Assembly: GCA_024138015.1 (NCBI GenBank)
Contig: JAMXBB010000009.1
Span: 88,380,961-88,444,960 of the forward strand
Length of the DNA: 64,000 bases
Direction: 5' to 3'
Source: Lumnitzera littorea
Lineage: Eukaryota; Streptophyta; Magnoliopsida; Myrtales; Combretaceae
Part shown: piece by piece, positions 12,130 to 23,739 of the stretch
Layout of the letters: the number at the start of each line of letters is the position of its first letter
How positions within the stretch are numbered: the stretch's first letter is position 1
Program-made: the position numbers and the translations under genes
The notes under the pieces: generated by a model
What the model saw: the letters and a program-made list of their open reading frames with translations, nothing else
Databases searched by the model: none
Told to the model about the DNA's origin: nothing

Positions 12130-12596
12130 AACGACAATCACCACCACTGTTGCTACTACTACCAACCATCGCCACCACACCACTAACAACTACTGCTACC
12201 CCAACCCCCGCCCTGGCACTACCACCACCATTACTGCCTACTGTTACCACATTATTACCTACCACCACTGTTACTACCATCATCATTGTCACCGTTGCCA
12301 CCATTGTCGTCTCTACCACTATTGCCACCACCACCACTACCGACACCAACCATCACTACTACAGCTACTATTACCACCATCGCCATCGTTGTCATTGTTG
12401 TTGCCGTTGCCATTGCCACCAACTAATATAGTTACCGCCATTACTACTGCTACCACTACCGTCGCACAATAGTCACCATCATTGCCACTGTTGCCGCCAC
12501 CACAGCTAACTTTTGTAACCACCATAGCCACTGCTATCATTACCACCACCACCATTGCTACTGCTGCCACCACCACCACCACTGTTGCCAACTGTA
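12130..12596. repeat. Degenerate trinucleotide-rich tract (CAC/CAT/ACT type)
   Basis: About 465 bp consist almost entirely of triplets such as CAC, CAT, ACT, GCC and GTT in irregular order, far more GC-rich than its surroundings. Long open frames on both strands are by-products of the triplet bias and give runs of Thr or Val. It looks like a decayed compound microsatellite. Confidence 0.75.
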
Positions 12597-14927
12597 AGTT
12601 TTATACCCCAAAACCTAACGATAATAACAATTTGCCATGTAATCTACTTAAGTAGAATATGATAAAGTTTCTCTACACTTTTTCAGGTTTCTAAATCAGT
12701 TTTTACTTCTCTAAAATCTTTTGATTAATTTTAAAGATGATTGAGATGTGATTGGATTATACCTAATATGAAATGGTTTTTGAAACTTGTAAAAGATTCG
12801 GAAAAGTATTTATTGATAAAACCTCCAATTATTATTATATAAATATCTAGACAATTGTCTAATGCTCTTAACCCAAAAGATAACCAAGTCAAAATAAAGT
12901 TCAAAAGTCCGATACAGTCTAAGATTAGTAATAAGTCCTAGAGAAGTAAAAGTAGTAAAGTAACATGAAATAATCCTTTGAAAATCTAAATAGAGTCCAA
13001 CTAACAGAAATAGCGACAATACTAAGCACTATTAATTGCCATACTCATTAACCCAAACTTTACCATCAAATCCATAGCTATATTCATCATATGCATGCTC
13101 AATACAAATCTCATCACTTGAAAAGTATAAAAGAAGTAAATCATAGTGAACATAGTATAATAGCAGTCACACAAACACATTCAATGCATCTCACACATAT
13201 GCCTACATGTAATGTAGTAATAGGGATTGAGATATAATTTAAATGTAGTAACTAGTATAAGAGTACCTAAGATGTTGAACAACATAATAGGGGTCTATAT
13301 GTTCCAATCCTACAATAATACGTGATATAGGCTATCATAAGGTTAAGTAGGATGACCAAACCCTACCTTTAAAAAGAAAAATAAGTAGAAATCTCATATG
13401 GAATCCATTGCCATTATTCAAACATCGATTATCATAGTTTACCTATAACTTATTACTCGTGAGTCTCATATTGCCGAAAAACAATTGTTAAGTTTCCTAT
13501 CCTTTATCATCAACGGTTATTCTAATGCTATAACCTTCCATCATCTACCTATCACACCACTATTAATGTCTTAAGCACCTAACTACTACATTACTCTAGT
13601 AATTAGACTCTTAAGTATAATCCTAGTCCTATCATTCTCTAGCTCATATAACTAACAATAAACAACACACATTTAGCTTAGTTGATTTTGTGTATTAGTT
13701 TAGTTTAGTTCTATCTATCAAGTACACACAACATAAGTGACTATCGTAGAATTGTACATTATCGATATCATGAATGGAAACTTGATTTGTCCAACTTCAA
13801 CTTGTAATCTAACTTATACACAGCAAAAGATAATTAGTTAATATTTAATTAATTTAAGTTGTAAAATAGCACCTTAGTCATATTTTAAGTCAAATTATTT
13901 AGTTTTTCTTAAATGTGGTTAATTATTAAGTGTCGATCCAATTGGATTTTGAAACTATGTCATCCCAACATAAATTATTAAGTAATTCTCATTTAGTAAA
14001 TATTAGTAATTCAATTTTTTTATATTGCATACGGAATGACCTTTCACACCAAACTAGTTTGAATCGATTTGACTCACAAGGGGACTCTAAATAAATTAAT
14101 TATCAATTATTTTCTTATTTTTATTAATTGTATTATATTTTAGAATTTATTATTTAATAAAATATTATTACTCATTGATCTTGGTCACAAACACAATTTT
14201 ATAAGTCCAACTAATTCTTGGAGGATTAAACCAACTTTTTTCAAAAATATTATCTAAAACTTTGTTTTAATTATTAAGTTTGTTTGTTCATGATCTTGGA
14301 ATCATGTTGATCATCAATGACTATTTAAGATTCGAGTTAATGAAATATATGCATACCTCCAATATGATTAGGAAACACTTCTTTTTAATGACTTTAGCTA
14401 TCAAACAAGATCAAGCTTAGTATTTTAGCAAGAATACATTGAATGTTCTTATAGTATTGATACATAGGCCGACTTTATATTTTGAATAGTTCTCTTTGAA
14501 CTACATACGACATGATTATTTTGATACTTTATCCATTATCTTTGCTATACAATTACCTTAGTTGGGTGCAATTTATTTGTTAAACGTTTGCAATTCTTTC
14601 GTTATGTTAATCATTTTCCATGTCCATATGAACTTTGAAGAACCCATTGTTTTATGGAAAAATAGAAACTCAGAAAACAAGTAAACATGGAATTCCACTA
14701 GATTTTCAAGATGAAAATATATCAAATGAAGAATACGTCAAGAATGTGCTAAGAACATTATGAATATTATTATGAACATTCAAATGAATATAAAAAAACA
14801 CAGTAAATTTTCTAGAAATTTTTTGGAAAACCATCTTCACATAAATATCACCTAAATTAAGCTAAACTCCAAAATGTATTAAGAAAATCTTCTAATTGGA
14901 TCAACTTCGATTTAACTAAGAATTCTT
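12597..14927. other. Gene-free AT-rich stretch
   Basis: No domain, splice-supported exon or clear repeat could be recognised. Open frames are short and AT-driven. Confidence 0.45.
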
Positions 14928-16770
14928 TGTAACATCCAAGAGTTTCAAGCTAATATAATAACTTTAGGTTCTGAGTCCATAAATTTAAAACGTCGAGCAA
15001 CGTTATTCATTTTAATTCAAACTTCCCGATAAGGCTAGAAAAGTCAGAAAAAGTAACTTAGTAAAGTCAATTTTTTAAAATAAGCTACATAAAAGAATTA
15101 ATTTGATAAAAACGTTAATTTATCGATAAAGTTGATAATTATTGAAAATGTGAAATTCGAGTTTTAAAATATAGTGATATATTAAAAATAAGTTATTTGA
15201 CTTGTAAAAATGGTAAATGAAGTTAAATTATATATAGTATACATGTATTTACATAGAATATACATTATATGTATTAAATATATACATATAATAATAAATT
15301 ATCAAAATACAGTAAATTAATATAAAATAATGAAAAATCTTCTAGAAAATAGTTTGGTGAGTCACCAAATGATGTGGCAACATAAAAGTAGCTTGAAAAA
15401 ATATGAGTCATCACAAGATTACTATGGAAATGACACATGACACTTAGTTAACATGTAGAAAAATATGGAAATGACATGTATCAACTCACTTTTTGATATG
15501 TAACCTCCTTAAAATCTAAATAGGCCACCAAACATCAATTAGAATGCTTTAGGGACCTGGAAACACAAGAACATAATTTTAGAAAATTAGAAAAAACTAG
15601 AAAAATAAAATAAAATAAAAACAAAGCAAAAAACATAGGCAAATCTAGTCTATGATGGTTCACTATGCCATCAACAACCTGACGTAAAGTGGCTTGGTGA
15701 TCTAAAGGTTGGCCGTAAGGGAGGTGTTTCCTACAAAGTGTAGTGACTGAAGGGTAGTTAGAGACAACCGGTTTAGGTCTCTTTGTTTTTTGCCTATACT
15801 TTCATCAATTTTCTAAAAATACTAAATGAGCTTGAAAAAATTTGAAAAAGGAAATGTTTTCTTAAATTATTTTAGGTGTAAATTAATATAATAATTTTAT
15901 TTTAATTAAATATTAAGTGGAAATATATATTGCTTAAAAAAATGCCATATTTGGGAGAATTTTCATTTAGTTTTTAGAAACATTAAACATTGTTTATTCA
16001 AGCTAAATTTTTTTGTATAATATTCTTAATATATGTATTTAATTATGGAAGCAAGCATTGTTGAAAACAAACCTGTTTACTACTTTTTATAATTATTTTG
16101 AATAAAATTAGCAGTTTTATTTATTGAAATAAATGGTTTTTGATAAAATCAATGAATGAACCCTACATATTCTAAATTTTGGAAATATATAATGATATTT
16201 GGAATACTTAGTTTTTATCTTGCATGTAAATTTGTTCATATTCTTAATTTTCCCTAATTTCGAGTTAAAAATGCTATTTTTATGAAAATAGGTGATAACC
16301 TAGATATTTATTATAAATGGTCAATATTAAATTATATATTTTTGTGAGTCCATGGGATTTTTTGTGAAACTAATTGAGCTTGGATAGTATTTATTGTGTA
16401 TTTTCCTAATATAAGCCTATAAATTAGCCTAATATATGACATAGCAATCAATACTAATAAGATATTTGTTAAATTCCTATCAGATAAGCACTTTTTGGTA
16501 CATAATAGATGCTGGCCATGATGGGGAAAGTGTGACTTTTAGGGTTTTTATTTTATAATTAAAACTTTTTTTGGTCAATTACAAAGTTATAATAACATAC
16601 AATCGAATCAATAGGGAGGAAGGGTATTTTCGAGCTAGTGACCATATTGATAAGTTTTATTTTTTAAGATATTTTAATAGTACTTGAAATAAAGATTGTG
16701 ATGATATAAAGTTTACTAACATTGAGTAAGATACGGTCAAATGAAATTTAAAAGAGCGATAACAAAAGCT
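14928..16770 (+). repeat. Possible gypsy LTR fragment
   Basis: The block starts TGTAACATCCAAG, the usual opening of long plant chromovirus LTRs. It is a very AT-rich, stop-dense sequence of the same character as 60956-64000. No matching second LTR or primer site was found. It ends where truncated gypsy B2 begins. Confidence 0.3.
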
Positions 16771-16849
16771 TATAAAAGTTTTGTTTCGACCTATGGATAA
16801 CTTGGAGACTGTGTATATTTTCCTAGGTATGATAAGTAAGGAAGGACCA

Positions 16850-19060
16850 CATCGAGTGGATGGTCATTTCCTTCAGCTTGTCGAATGCCCTGAGCACTTT
16901 CATAAGATTAATGAATCATGTGCTGAGACATCTCATTGGGAAGTGTATCATAGTGTACTTTGACGACATCGTAGTCTACAATGCTGACATGCCAAGTTAC
17001 TATGAACATCTTAGAGTAGTCCTAAATATCCTTCGTATCGAGAGATTATTCAGCAATCTAAATAAATGTTGTTTTTGCCAGGAGGAAGTGGTATTCTTGA
17101 GTTATATAGTCAGTAGAGGAGGTTTGCGAGTCGATGATGAGAAAATTCGAGCAATTGTTAAGTAGTCGATTCATCCTACTTATACCGACATGAGAAGTTT
17201 CCACGGACTAGCTTCATTTTATAGAAGGTTTATCAGGAATTTCAACACCATCACTATACCACTTACCAAGCTAATAAAGAAGAACACTAACTTCCGATGG
17301 GGAGAAAAGGAGGAGAAAAGTTTTGCTGAGATAAAAGAAAAGTTGACCTCTGCCCTGGTGTTAGTATTGCCTGATTTTGACAAAAAATTTTAACTAGAAT
17401 GCGACACATTGGGCATTGGAATAGGTGCTGTCCTGATGCAGAAAGGCCAATTAATTGCCTTTAATAGTGAAAGGCTCTAAGGACCGCAGTTAAACTACTC
17501 TATGTATGATAAGAAACTTTTGGCACTAATTCAAGCAATGTAAGTATGGCAACATTATTTACTGTTGAGAGAATTTGTCATATATAACAACCATGAATCA
17601 TTGAGGTACCTCCAAAGTCATACCAAATTGTCAAAACAGTAGGCGAGATGGGTTGAATTCCTTGAAGGATTCAATTTTGTAATTAAGTACAAGTAGTGAA
17701 AGAGCAACATAGTTGCTGATGCTTTTTCGAAGAGACGTACACTTTTATTAAAATTGCAAACTAGACTGTTTGGGTTTGCAAGTATTAAAGAACAATACTT
17801 TGAGGATCTACACTTTAGACCTATAATTTTACGATGCGTTGATGGGAAGACAATGGACGAGTATCATGTAAAGAATAGCCACTTGTTTTGGGGTGGAAAA
17901 TTATGCGTGCTAACTTGTTCACTGAAGGAGCTACTAGTCAGGGAAGCCCATAGTGGAGGTCTCTTAAGATATTTTGGGGAAATGAAGACCTATGAACTGA
18001 TAAATGACTGATTCTTTTGGTTGAGGATGAGGAAAGATGTGAACTAAGTTGTCGAAAGTTGTGTTATATGCAAAAAGGCCAAGTACCAAGCCAAGCAATG
18101 GAAAGCAATGCCCCTACCTGTTCCGATGAGGCTATGGACTGAATTGAGTATAGACTTTGTTTTCGAACTACCGTGAACTAGCCAAGACAAAGATTCTGTA
18201 ATGGTCATCGTAGATCGGTTCAATAAGATGGCACACTTTGTGTCCTACACTAAGACTAATGACGCTTTGGCTATTACTTCTCTTTTCTTGTAGGAGATTG
18301 TGCGAATACATGGCATGCCAAGAAGTGTAGTCTTCGACAGAAACCCGAAGTTCTTGAGCTATTTCTGGAGAACCCTAAGGCATCAGTTGGGAACCAAATT
18401 ACTCTCCAATACCTCATATCACTCCTAAACTGACGGCCAAACAAAAATGGTTAATCGTACCTTGGGGTCACTTCTCCGAAGTTGTAATAGGCAAAATCTT
18501 AGTTGATTAGGACGTTTGCTTGCCAGTAGTCGAGTCCGCCTATAAACAAATAGTATATGACACCACTAAGCAAACTCCCTTCAAGGTAGTCTATGGATTC
18601 AATCTTGAGTTACCCTTCGATTACTCCCTTGTACCAATACCCGTGCAAGAAGACCTTGGCGTAACGGCCAGGGTATAATCTTTTCAGCATATCTATGATA
18701 AGGTTACTCGATATATCGACAAGTTACTAGAAAAATGTAAGAAAAGACTAGGGTGGAACAACTAAACGAGTTTAGTCGAGAGACTTGGTGTGGTTACACC
18801 TTAATAAGGAGCAGTTATCGAACAAAAGGAGGAATAAATTATCTGTAAGAATAGAAAGACTTATTAAAATCCTCAAGAAAGTCAATGACAATGCATACAG
18901 GTTAGAATTGCCTGAGGACTATGGGGTTTTTTACGCTTTCAACATTGCCAACCTTAGTCCATATCACCCTAACGGAGATTTCTGCAAACACCATTCAGAT
19001 TTGATCCTAAATCCAAAACAACTTGGAGGGAATGATGGGAATCAAGTTATCGGAAATATG
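16850..19060 (+). mobile_element. Ty3/gypsy B2, 5'-truncated second copy of family B
   Basis: The sequence aligns with element B from the middle of RT onward. It begins inside the motif WMVISFSLSNA (B has WMVMPFGLSNA) and keeps VYFDDIVVY near 16945-16965, so the catalytic YxDD is intact here. RNase H follows to about 17740 and integrase to about 18620. In the integrase core LSIDFVF and VVFDRNPKF keep both Asp, but DGQTKMVN replaces the Glu with Lys. The C-terminal tail runs to about 19020. After GGAGGGAATGATGGGAATC, the start of a 3' LTR, the match stops near 19045. Gag, protease and most of the 3' LTR are missing, and in-frame stops are frequent. Confidence 0.85.
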
Positions 19061-19203
19061 AAATTTTAAATTTTCAACGGTAATTTAATTGTGTTTTATA
19101 ATAGTAAATTTAGTTTTAGAAAAAAGCAAAAAGCATATTAGAAATTCACCAGCGTGATCCTTCCCTCTCTATCATCTAAAACATGCATTGCAATCAGTAT
19201 GTA

Positions 19204-19222
19204 TGGGCTTGGACCAGGCCCA
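19204..19222 (+). promoter_or_regulatory. Site II-type motif pair upstream of CCT4
   Basis: TGGGCT at 19204-19209 and its near mirror GGCCCA at 19217-19222 match the TGGGCC/T site II elements. In plants these are bound by TCP factors and are typical of housekeeping and translation genes. They lie about 175 bp before the CCT4 start. Their function here is inferred. Confidence 0.5.
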
Positions 19223-19361
19223 TCGTAAGATGCCCGATCTGGAACAATATGGAAGGACTTATTTGTGCAACAAAGGAACAGAAACCATCCCACTTCCACA
19301 ATTCGCTTCTAGAACCGCGCTTTCCCTCTCCTTTTCCCTTCCCTCTCTCACTGACTTCACT

Positions 19362-19374
19362 AGGGTTAGGGTTT
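19362..19374 (+). promoter_or_regulatory. Telo-box upstream of CCT4
   Basis: AGGGTTAGGGTTT contains the telo-box (complement of AAACCCTAA). It often accompanies site II motifs in plant genes expressed in dividing cells. It lies 19 bases before the start codon, probably in the 5' leader, next to a pyrimidine-rich tract (19317-19350). Confidence 0.55.
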
Positions 19375-19392
19375 ATATCCCTCTTCTTCAAA

Positions 19393-21012
19393 ATGGCAAC
19401 AGCAGCATCTCCAGCAATCGCAATACCACCACCATCCTCCTCCTCCAAAACCGAATCCTACGTCGACAACAAGCGGAAGGAGGATATTCGCCAAGCCAAC
19501 ATAATCGCCGCACGCGCTGTCGCCGATGCCGTCCGGACCTCCCTCGGTCCAAAAGGCATGGATAAAATGATTTCCACCGCCTCGGGCGAGGTCATCATCA
19601 CCAATGACGGGGCCACCATCCTCAACAAAATGGAAGTCCTCCAGCCTGCCGCCAAGATGCTCGTTGAACTCTCCAAATCTCAGGACGCTGCTGCGGGCGA
19701 CGGCACAACCACCGTCGTCGTCATTGCTGGAGCTCTCCTAAAGCAATGCCTGACGCTTCTCTCTTCAGGTATCCATCCTACTGTGATCTCCGATTCACTA
19801 CATAAAGCTTCGATTAAGGCGGTTGATGTATTGACTGCTATGGCGGTTCCAGTGGAGTTATCGGACCGTGAATCGTTAATCAAGAGTGCTAGTACTTCTC
19901 TTAATAGTAAGGTCGTCAGTCAGTACTCTAGTTTGTTAGCTCCTTTAGCTGTCGATGCGGTTTTATCCGTTGTGGACCCTGCCAAACCCGATTTAGTTGA
20001 CCTAAGAGATATTAAGATTGTTAAGAAATTGGGCGGAACGGTTGATGATACTGAGTTGATCAAGGGTTTGGTCTTTAATAAGAAGGTGAGTCATGCTGCT
20101 GGTGGACCTACTAGGGTTGAGAATGCAAAGATTGCAGTTATTCAGTTCCAGATTTCCCCTCCGAAGACCGATATCGAGCAGAGTATTATTGTATCCGATT
20201 ATACGCAGATGGATAGGATTCTTAAGGAGGAGAGGAATTATATATTGGGAATGATCAAGAAGATTAAGGCAACTGGATGTAATGTGTTATTGATTCAGAA
20301 AAGTATCTTGAGAGATGCTGTCACAGATTTGTCACTTCATTATCTGGCAAAAGCTAAGATTTTGGTTGTGAAGGATGTGGAGCGCGATGAGATTGAGTTT
20401 ATTACGAAGACGTTGAATTGTCTTCCTATTGCTAATATTGAGCATTTTAGGGCAGAGAAGTTGGGGTATGCAGATCTTGTTGAGCAAGTTTCCTTGGGAG
20501 ATGGGAAGATTGTGAAGATTACTGGGATTAAGGATATGGGAAGGACTACCACTGTCCTTGTTAGAGGTTCTAACCAACTCGTGATTGATGAAGCTGATAG
20601 GAGTCTCCATGACGCTTTGTGTGTGGTTAGGTGTTTGGTTAATAAGAGATTCTTGATTGCTGGTGGAGGCGCACCCGAGATTGAGCTGTCCCGGCAGTTA
20701 GGTGCCTGGGCAAAGGTTTTGCATGGAATGGAGGGGTACTGTGTTAGGTCATTTGCTGAAGCACTTGAAGTGATTCCCTACACGCTTGCTGAGAATGCAG
20801 GGTTGAACCCAATAGTGATTGTGACTGAACTGAGGAACAGGCATGCGCAAGGAGAGATCAATGCTGGAATCAATGTCAGGAAAGGTCAGATCACCAATAT
20901 ATTGGAGGAGAATGTGGTGCAGCCTTTGCTTGTGAGCACAAGTGCCGTAACTCTAGCTACAGAGTGTGTGCGGATGATTTTGAAGATTGATGATATTGTT
21001 ACTGTGAGATAG
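19393..21012 (+). CDS. CCT4: T-complex protein 1 (CCT/TRiC) subunit delta
   Basis: A single uninterrupted frame codes for 539 residues, the usual length of this subunit. CCT4 is one of eight paralogous subunits of the ring-shaped cytosolic chaperonin that folds actin, tubulin and other proteins using ATP. Group II chaperonin signatures are present: LGPKGMDKM (51-59), NDGATIL (71-77), the nucleotide-binding GDGTTT (102-107) and GGGAPE (424-429). The order equatorial, intermediate, apical, intermediate, equatorial is complete. The start at 19393 gives the family-like N-terminus MATAASPAIA. The frame stays open 70 codons upstream, but that part is promoter/leader sequence containing the telo-box. 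No intron interrupts it. The first third is GC-rich and C-ending in codon use, unlike its AT-rich surroundings. It appears intact and functional. Confidence 0.95.
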   Translation: MATAASPAIAIPPPSSSSKTESYVDNKRKEDIRQANIIAARAVADAVRTSLGPKGMDKMISTASGEVIITNDGATILNKMEVLQPAAKMLVELSKSQDAAAGDGTTTVVVIAGALLKQCLTLLSSGIHPTVISDSLHKASIKAVDVLTAMAVPVELSDRESLIKSASTSLNSKVVSQYSSLLAPLAVDAVLSVVDPAKPDLVDLRDIKIVKKLGGTVDDTELIKGLVFNKKVSHAAGGPTRVENAKIAVIQFQISPPKTDIEQSIIVSDYTQMDRILKEERNYILGMIKKIKATGCNVLLIQKSILRDAVTDLSLHYLAKAKILVVKDVERDEIEFITKTLNCLPIANIEHFRAEKLGYADLVEQVSLGDGKIVKITGIKDMGRTTTVLVRGSNQLVIDEADRSLHDALCVVRCLVNKRFLIAGGGAPEIELSRQLGAWAKVLHGMEGYCVRSFAEALEVIPYTLAENAGLNPIVIVTELRNRHAQGEINAGINVRKGQITNILEENVVQPLLVSTSAVTLATECVRMILKIDDIVTVR

Positions 21013-21479
21013 ACTTGATTAATGCTAGGGGAAAAATGAAGTGTTAGAGAAATACCTGGCTCGTTATTTTTAATGCCTACGTTTTGTTGGAAAAACTAGT
21101 TGTTTATTGTGCTATTTTGAAGGCTTTTATGCTCGAGAATTTTGGCGAAGGTGTTTTTATATTTTGTAACTTGTTTCGAAACTTGGGCTTAATGGTGCAT
21201 ATTGGATATCCACTTCATTGTTCCTTAGGATACAGTAGTCCTTCCTCATCCTTTTTTGGATTTATTCTTTTCTTGCTTTGGCAAATGCCATTAAATTCAT
21301 CGTTGTTGATTGAGCATGTGGCTTGATAGATGTGGGGTTTTTGTATCTGGAACTCTACCTTATTGATTGTAAGTTCATGCACATGCATGAGCAATGCGAC
21401 TAAAATCTGTAGGAGTGTGGTTTCTTTTTGGTTTCCTAATGTACAGGTCTTAATTCCAGAAATTCATCTATGCAAACCT
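21013..21479 (+). other. 3' flank of CCT4
   Basis: This AT- and T-rich stretch follows the CCT4 stop and probably contains the 3' untranslated region. No clear polyadenylation signal stands out. The short open frames at 21084-21326 and 21330-21590 have no recognisable content. Confidence 0.4.
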
Positions 21480-22160
21480 GTTGATGTTGTGATGTTATTT
21501 AACCGGGGAATTAAAAACCATCCCTCCCCATACCATGCATGGGGGATTCAAGCAGTTATTAATTACAGATGCATATCAATCCCCATATAGACAAATGACC
21601 ATTTAATCAAAAATGAAAAAGCTATGCCCATGGGTAGGACAAGGGGACAAGAAAAACTGAATCAGGTTGTTACACCATTAATTGAAATTGGCGTTTCCTT
21701 TTTACATTGCTTGCGAAGAAATTGTGTTGGCAATGGGAGGGAACAGAAAGAGTCAAGGGCGCTGCTTAGGCCTATTAGACGGGATACTCGTTGAGTACAA
21801 GTGGACTCAATCTTTGCAAGTTTGCCTGCCTCGTACTTGAAGAACTTTCTGGTAGGCTACGATCAATAGTCTTGAAACTTGCAAGTGTGCAGCTGAATTT
21901 GTCAGGTGATTGACGTTCTGCTTCCCTGATAAGATTTGGAGAACGATAACGACCCCAGATGCATTAACATCCTTTTCCTCCTTTAAGCGTCAAGTGGATG
22001 CATACTCTGGAGCTAGCTATCCCATTGCAGCGCTTCCTTTGGGAGATGAAAACATGCTGTCATTGGTCGGATGTTCTTAAGAATGGAATCTCAGGAGTCC
22101 CCTTTTTCTTGATGATGATGCTGGATCCAATAAAGGAATCGCATGCTAGCGTCCTGGATG
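21480..22160 (-). pseudogene. Receptor-like kinase 3' remnant, copy 1
   Basis: This segment is a diverged duplicate of 23740-24390. They share landmarks such as ATTACAGATGCATAT, CAATCTTTGCAAGTTT and GACGTTCTGCTTCCC. Through that match it corresponds, on the minus strand, to the C-terminal part of a kinase domain of an LRR receptor-like kinase. Its own frame is full of stops and it lacks the N-terminal lobe. It is a dead fragment. Confidence 0.5.
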
Positions 22161-22164
22161 ATGC

Positions 22165-22845
22165 TCGTCGAGGACGGGTAATTGGTACGAGATCTCCTGC
22201 AGTTTCATCTTTCTATCATTTGATTCTAATTACTTGTGATCTTAGGCAACAGCCTATTCTTCTTTTTCCTTCTTTCTGACAGGCTATACATAGTATGGAG
22301 GTAATGTTGACACGAGAACATAATCAGTATGAAATTTGGAGGTAATGTTGGCATGAGAACATAATCAGTACGAAATTAGTAGGTTTTTATGGTAGCCTTT
22401 GGTTTTACGGACTACACTAAATTAGACAAGATAAAATGAAGTGGAACAAGCGAGATTGGATGATAAAAGCTTATTTTATTATATTTGATTTATATAATTA
22501 ATAAAATAAANTCGTCGAGGACGGGTAATTGGTACGAGATCTCCTGCAGTTTCATCTTTCTATCATTTGATTCTAATTACTTGTGATCTTAGGCAACAGC
22601 CTATTCTTCTTTTTCCTTCTTTCTGACAGGCTATACATAGTATGGAGGTAATGTTGACACGAGAACATAATCAGTATGAAATTTGGAGGTAATGTTGGCA
22701 TGAGAACATAATCAGTACGAAATTAGTAGGTTTTTATGGTAGCCTTTGGTTTTACGGACTACACTAAATTAGACAAGATAAAATGAAGTGGAACAAGCGA
22801 GATTGGATGATAAAAGCTTATTTTATTATATTTGATTTATATAAT
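22165..22845. repeat. Perfect 334-bp direct repeat around an N (probable assembly join)
   Basis: Bases 22165-22498 recur at 22512-22845 with no difference I can see, offset 347. Between them lie 12 bases of AT-rich sequence and a single N at 22511. Everything else in this region that is duplicated has diverged. The simplest reading is two contig ends that overlap and were not merged, rather than real duplication. Inside each copy there is also an imperfect 40-bp tandem repeat (GGAGGTAATGTTG...). Confidence 0.85.
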
Positions 22846-23160
22846 ATATGATATAAAATTTATATTAAAAAATTAATTATTTATATTATATAAAAAATAT
22901 TTTTGTAATATTTAATAAAAATAATATTATTAACTTAATTTTAGAACATGGAGGGATATTTTCAATAATGTAAAATATTTTTGTTTTCTTGTTTAGTGAA
23001 TTTTATTTTTGTATAATGGTATAGTTAAGATAAAGTTTGAGCTTTTTATCTAGCTTATCAACTTAATTTTTGTTTAATCATTAAAAAAATTTATAAATTA
23101 AACATGAAACAAAATATTTTGTTTAGTCTAATACTAAAAAAATTATGTAAATTTTTGAAT
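22846..23160. other. AT-rich spacer
   Basis: Very AT-rich sequence with runs of A/T and no coding pattern. It probably represents an insertion separating the two parts of the duplicated plus-strand fragment seen intact at 27316-27956. Confidence 0.35.
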
Positions 23161-23164
23161 TTGA

Positions 23165-23345
23165 GTTGTACTCATGTTAGCTTGCAAATTTTTGTGTTCT
23201 GTTGTCCTATACAAATATCCGGAAACTGAAACGGAGACTCATCTTGGTAACATTTCCCAAATTAGTGCATGCCCAAGAGCAATTGATAGCTAAAAAAAAG
23301 GTGCAAGTTTTATACACAATTAAAAAATCTTAGGACAATTCCTCG
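23165..23345 (+). pseudogene. Degenerate copy of the unrecognised exon at 27599-27789
   Basis: The stretch matches 27549-27735 (shared TTGAGTTGTACTCATGTT, GAGCAAT, AAATCTTAGG). It contains frameshifting indels and stops where the other copy is open. Together with 22150-22310, which matches 27330-27490, it shows that a larger segment was duplicated and that this copy decayed. Confidence 0.55.
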
Positions 23346-23739
23346 GCAAGAAAATGTTGCTAGAGGGAAGATGAGACGAAGCAAAAGTCATCCTTTAAGG
23401 GATTGGCACGGTTATTAGAATTCCTTAAGCCAAGCTACAAACTACATTGAAACACAGATCAAAATCATGTTGATAGGGGGATTAGGAGAGAAATCACCTG
23501 AATTTCGTGAAGAGAACTGATCATGTAGTGGGAGTGGAATCCAAATCTCCAGTTCTATAAGCGATCTTTTACCATGTCGGAAAGAATTGTTGCTGAAATA
23601 TGTTTACTGATCATATGTTCATGCACATGCGTGATCGAATGTTGGAAATTTATTAGAATCTGTAGAAACGGTGTGGTTCTTTGTTGGCTTTCTAATTTAC
23701 AGGTCTAATGCCAGAGGTTTACCTCTGGAAATTTATCTA

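Noticed and set aside
12128..12591. Val/Gly-rich and Thr/His-rich open frames on both strands
   Set aside because: They follow from the triplet repeat and show no domain or codon signature.
16781..16963. Open frame over the start of gypsy B2
   Set aside because: It is a shadow in another frame of the RT remnant that begins near 16850.
19183..19392. In-frame 70-codon N-terminal extension of CCT4
   Set aside because: It crosses the site II and telo-box motifs and a pyrimidine-rich leader, and the family N-terminus starts at the inner ATG at 19393.
22165..22845. Genuine tandem gene-fragment duplication
   Set aside because: Perfect identity and the N between copies favour an assembly artefact.
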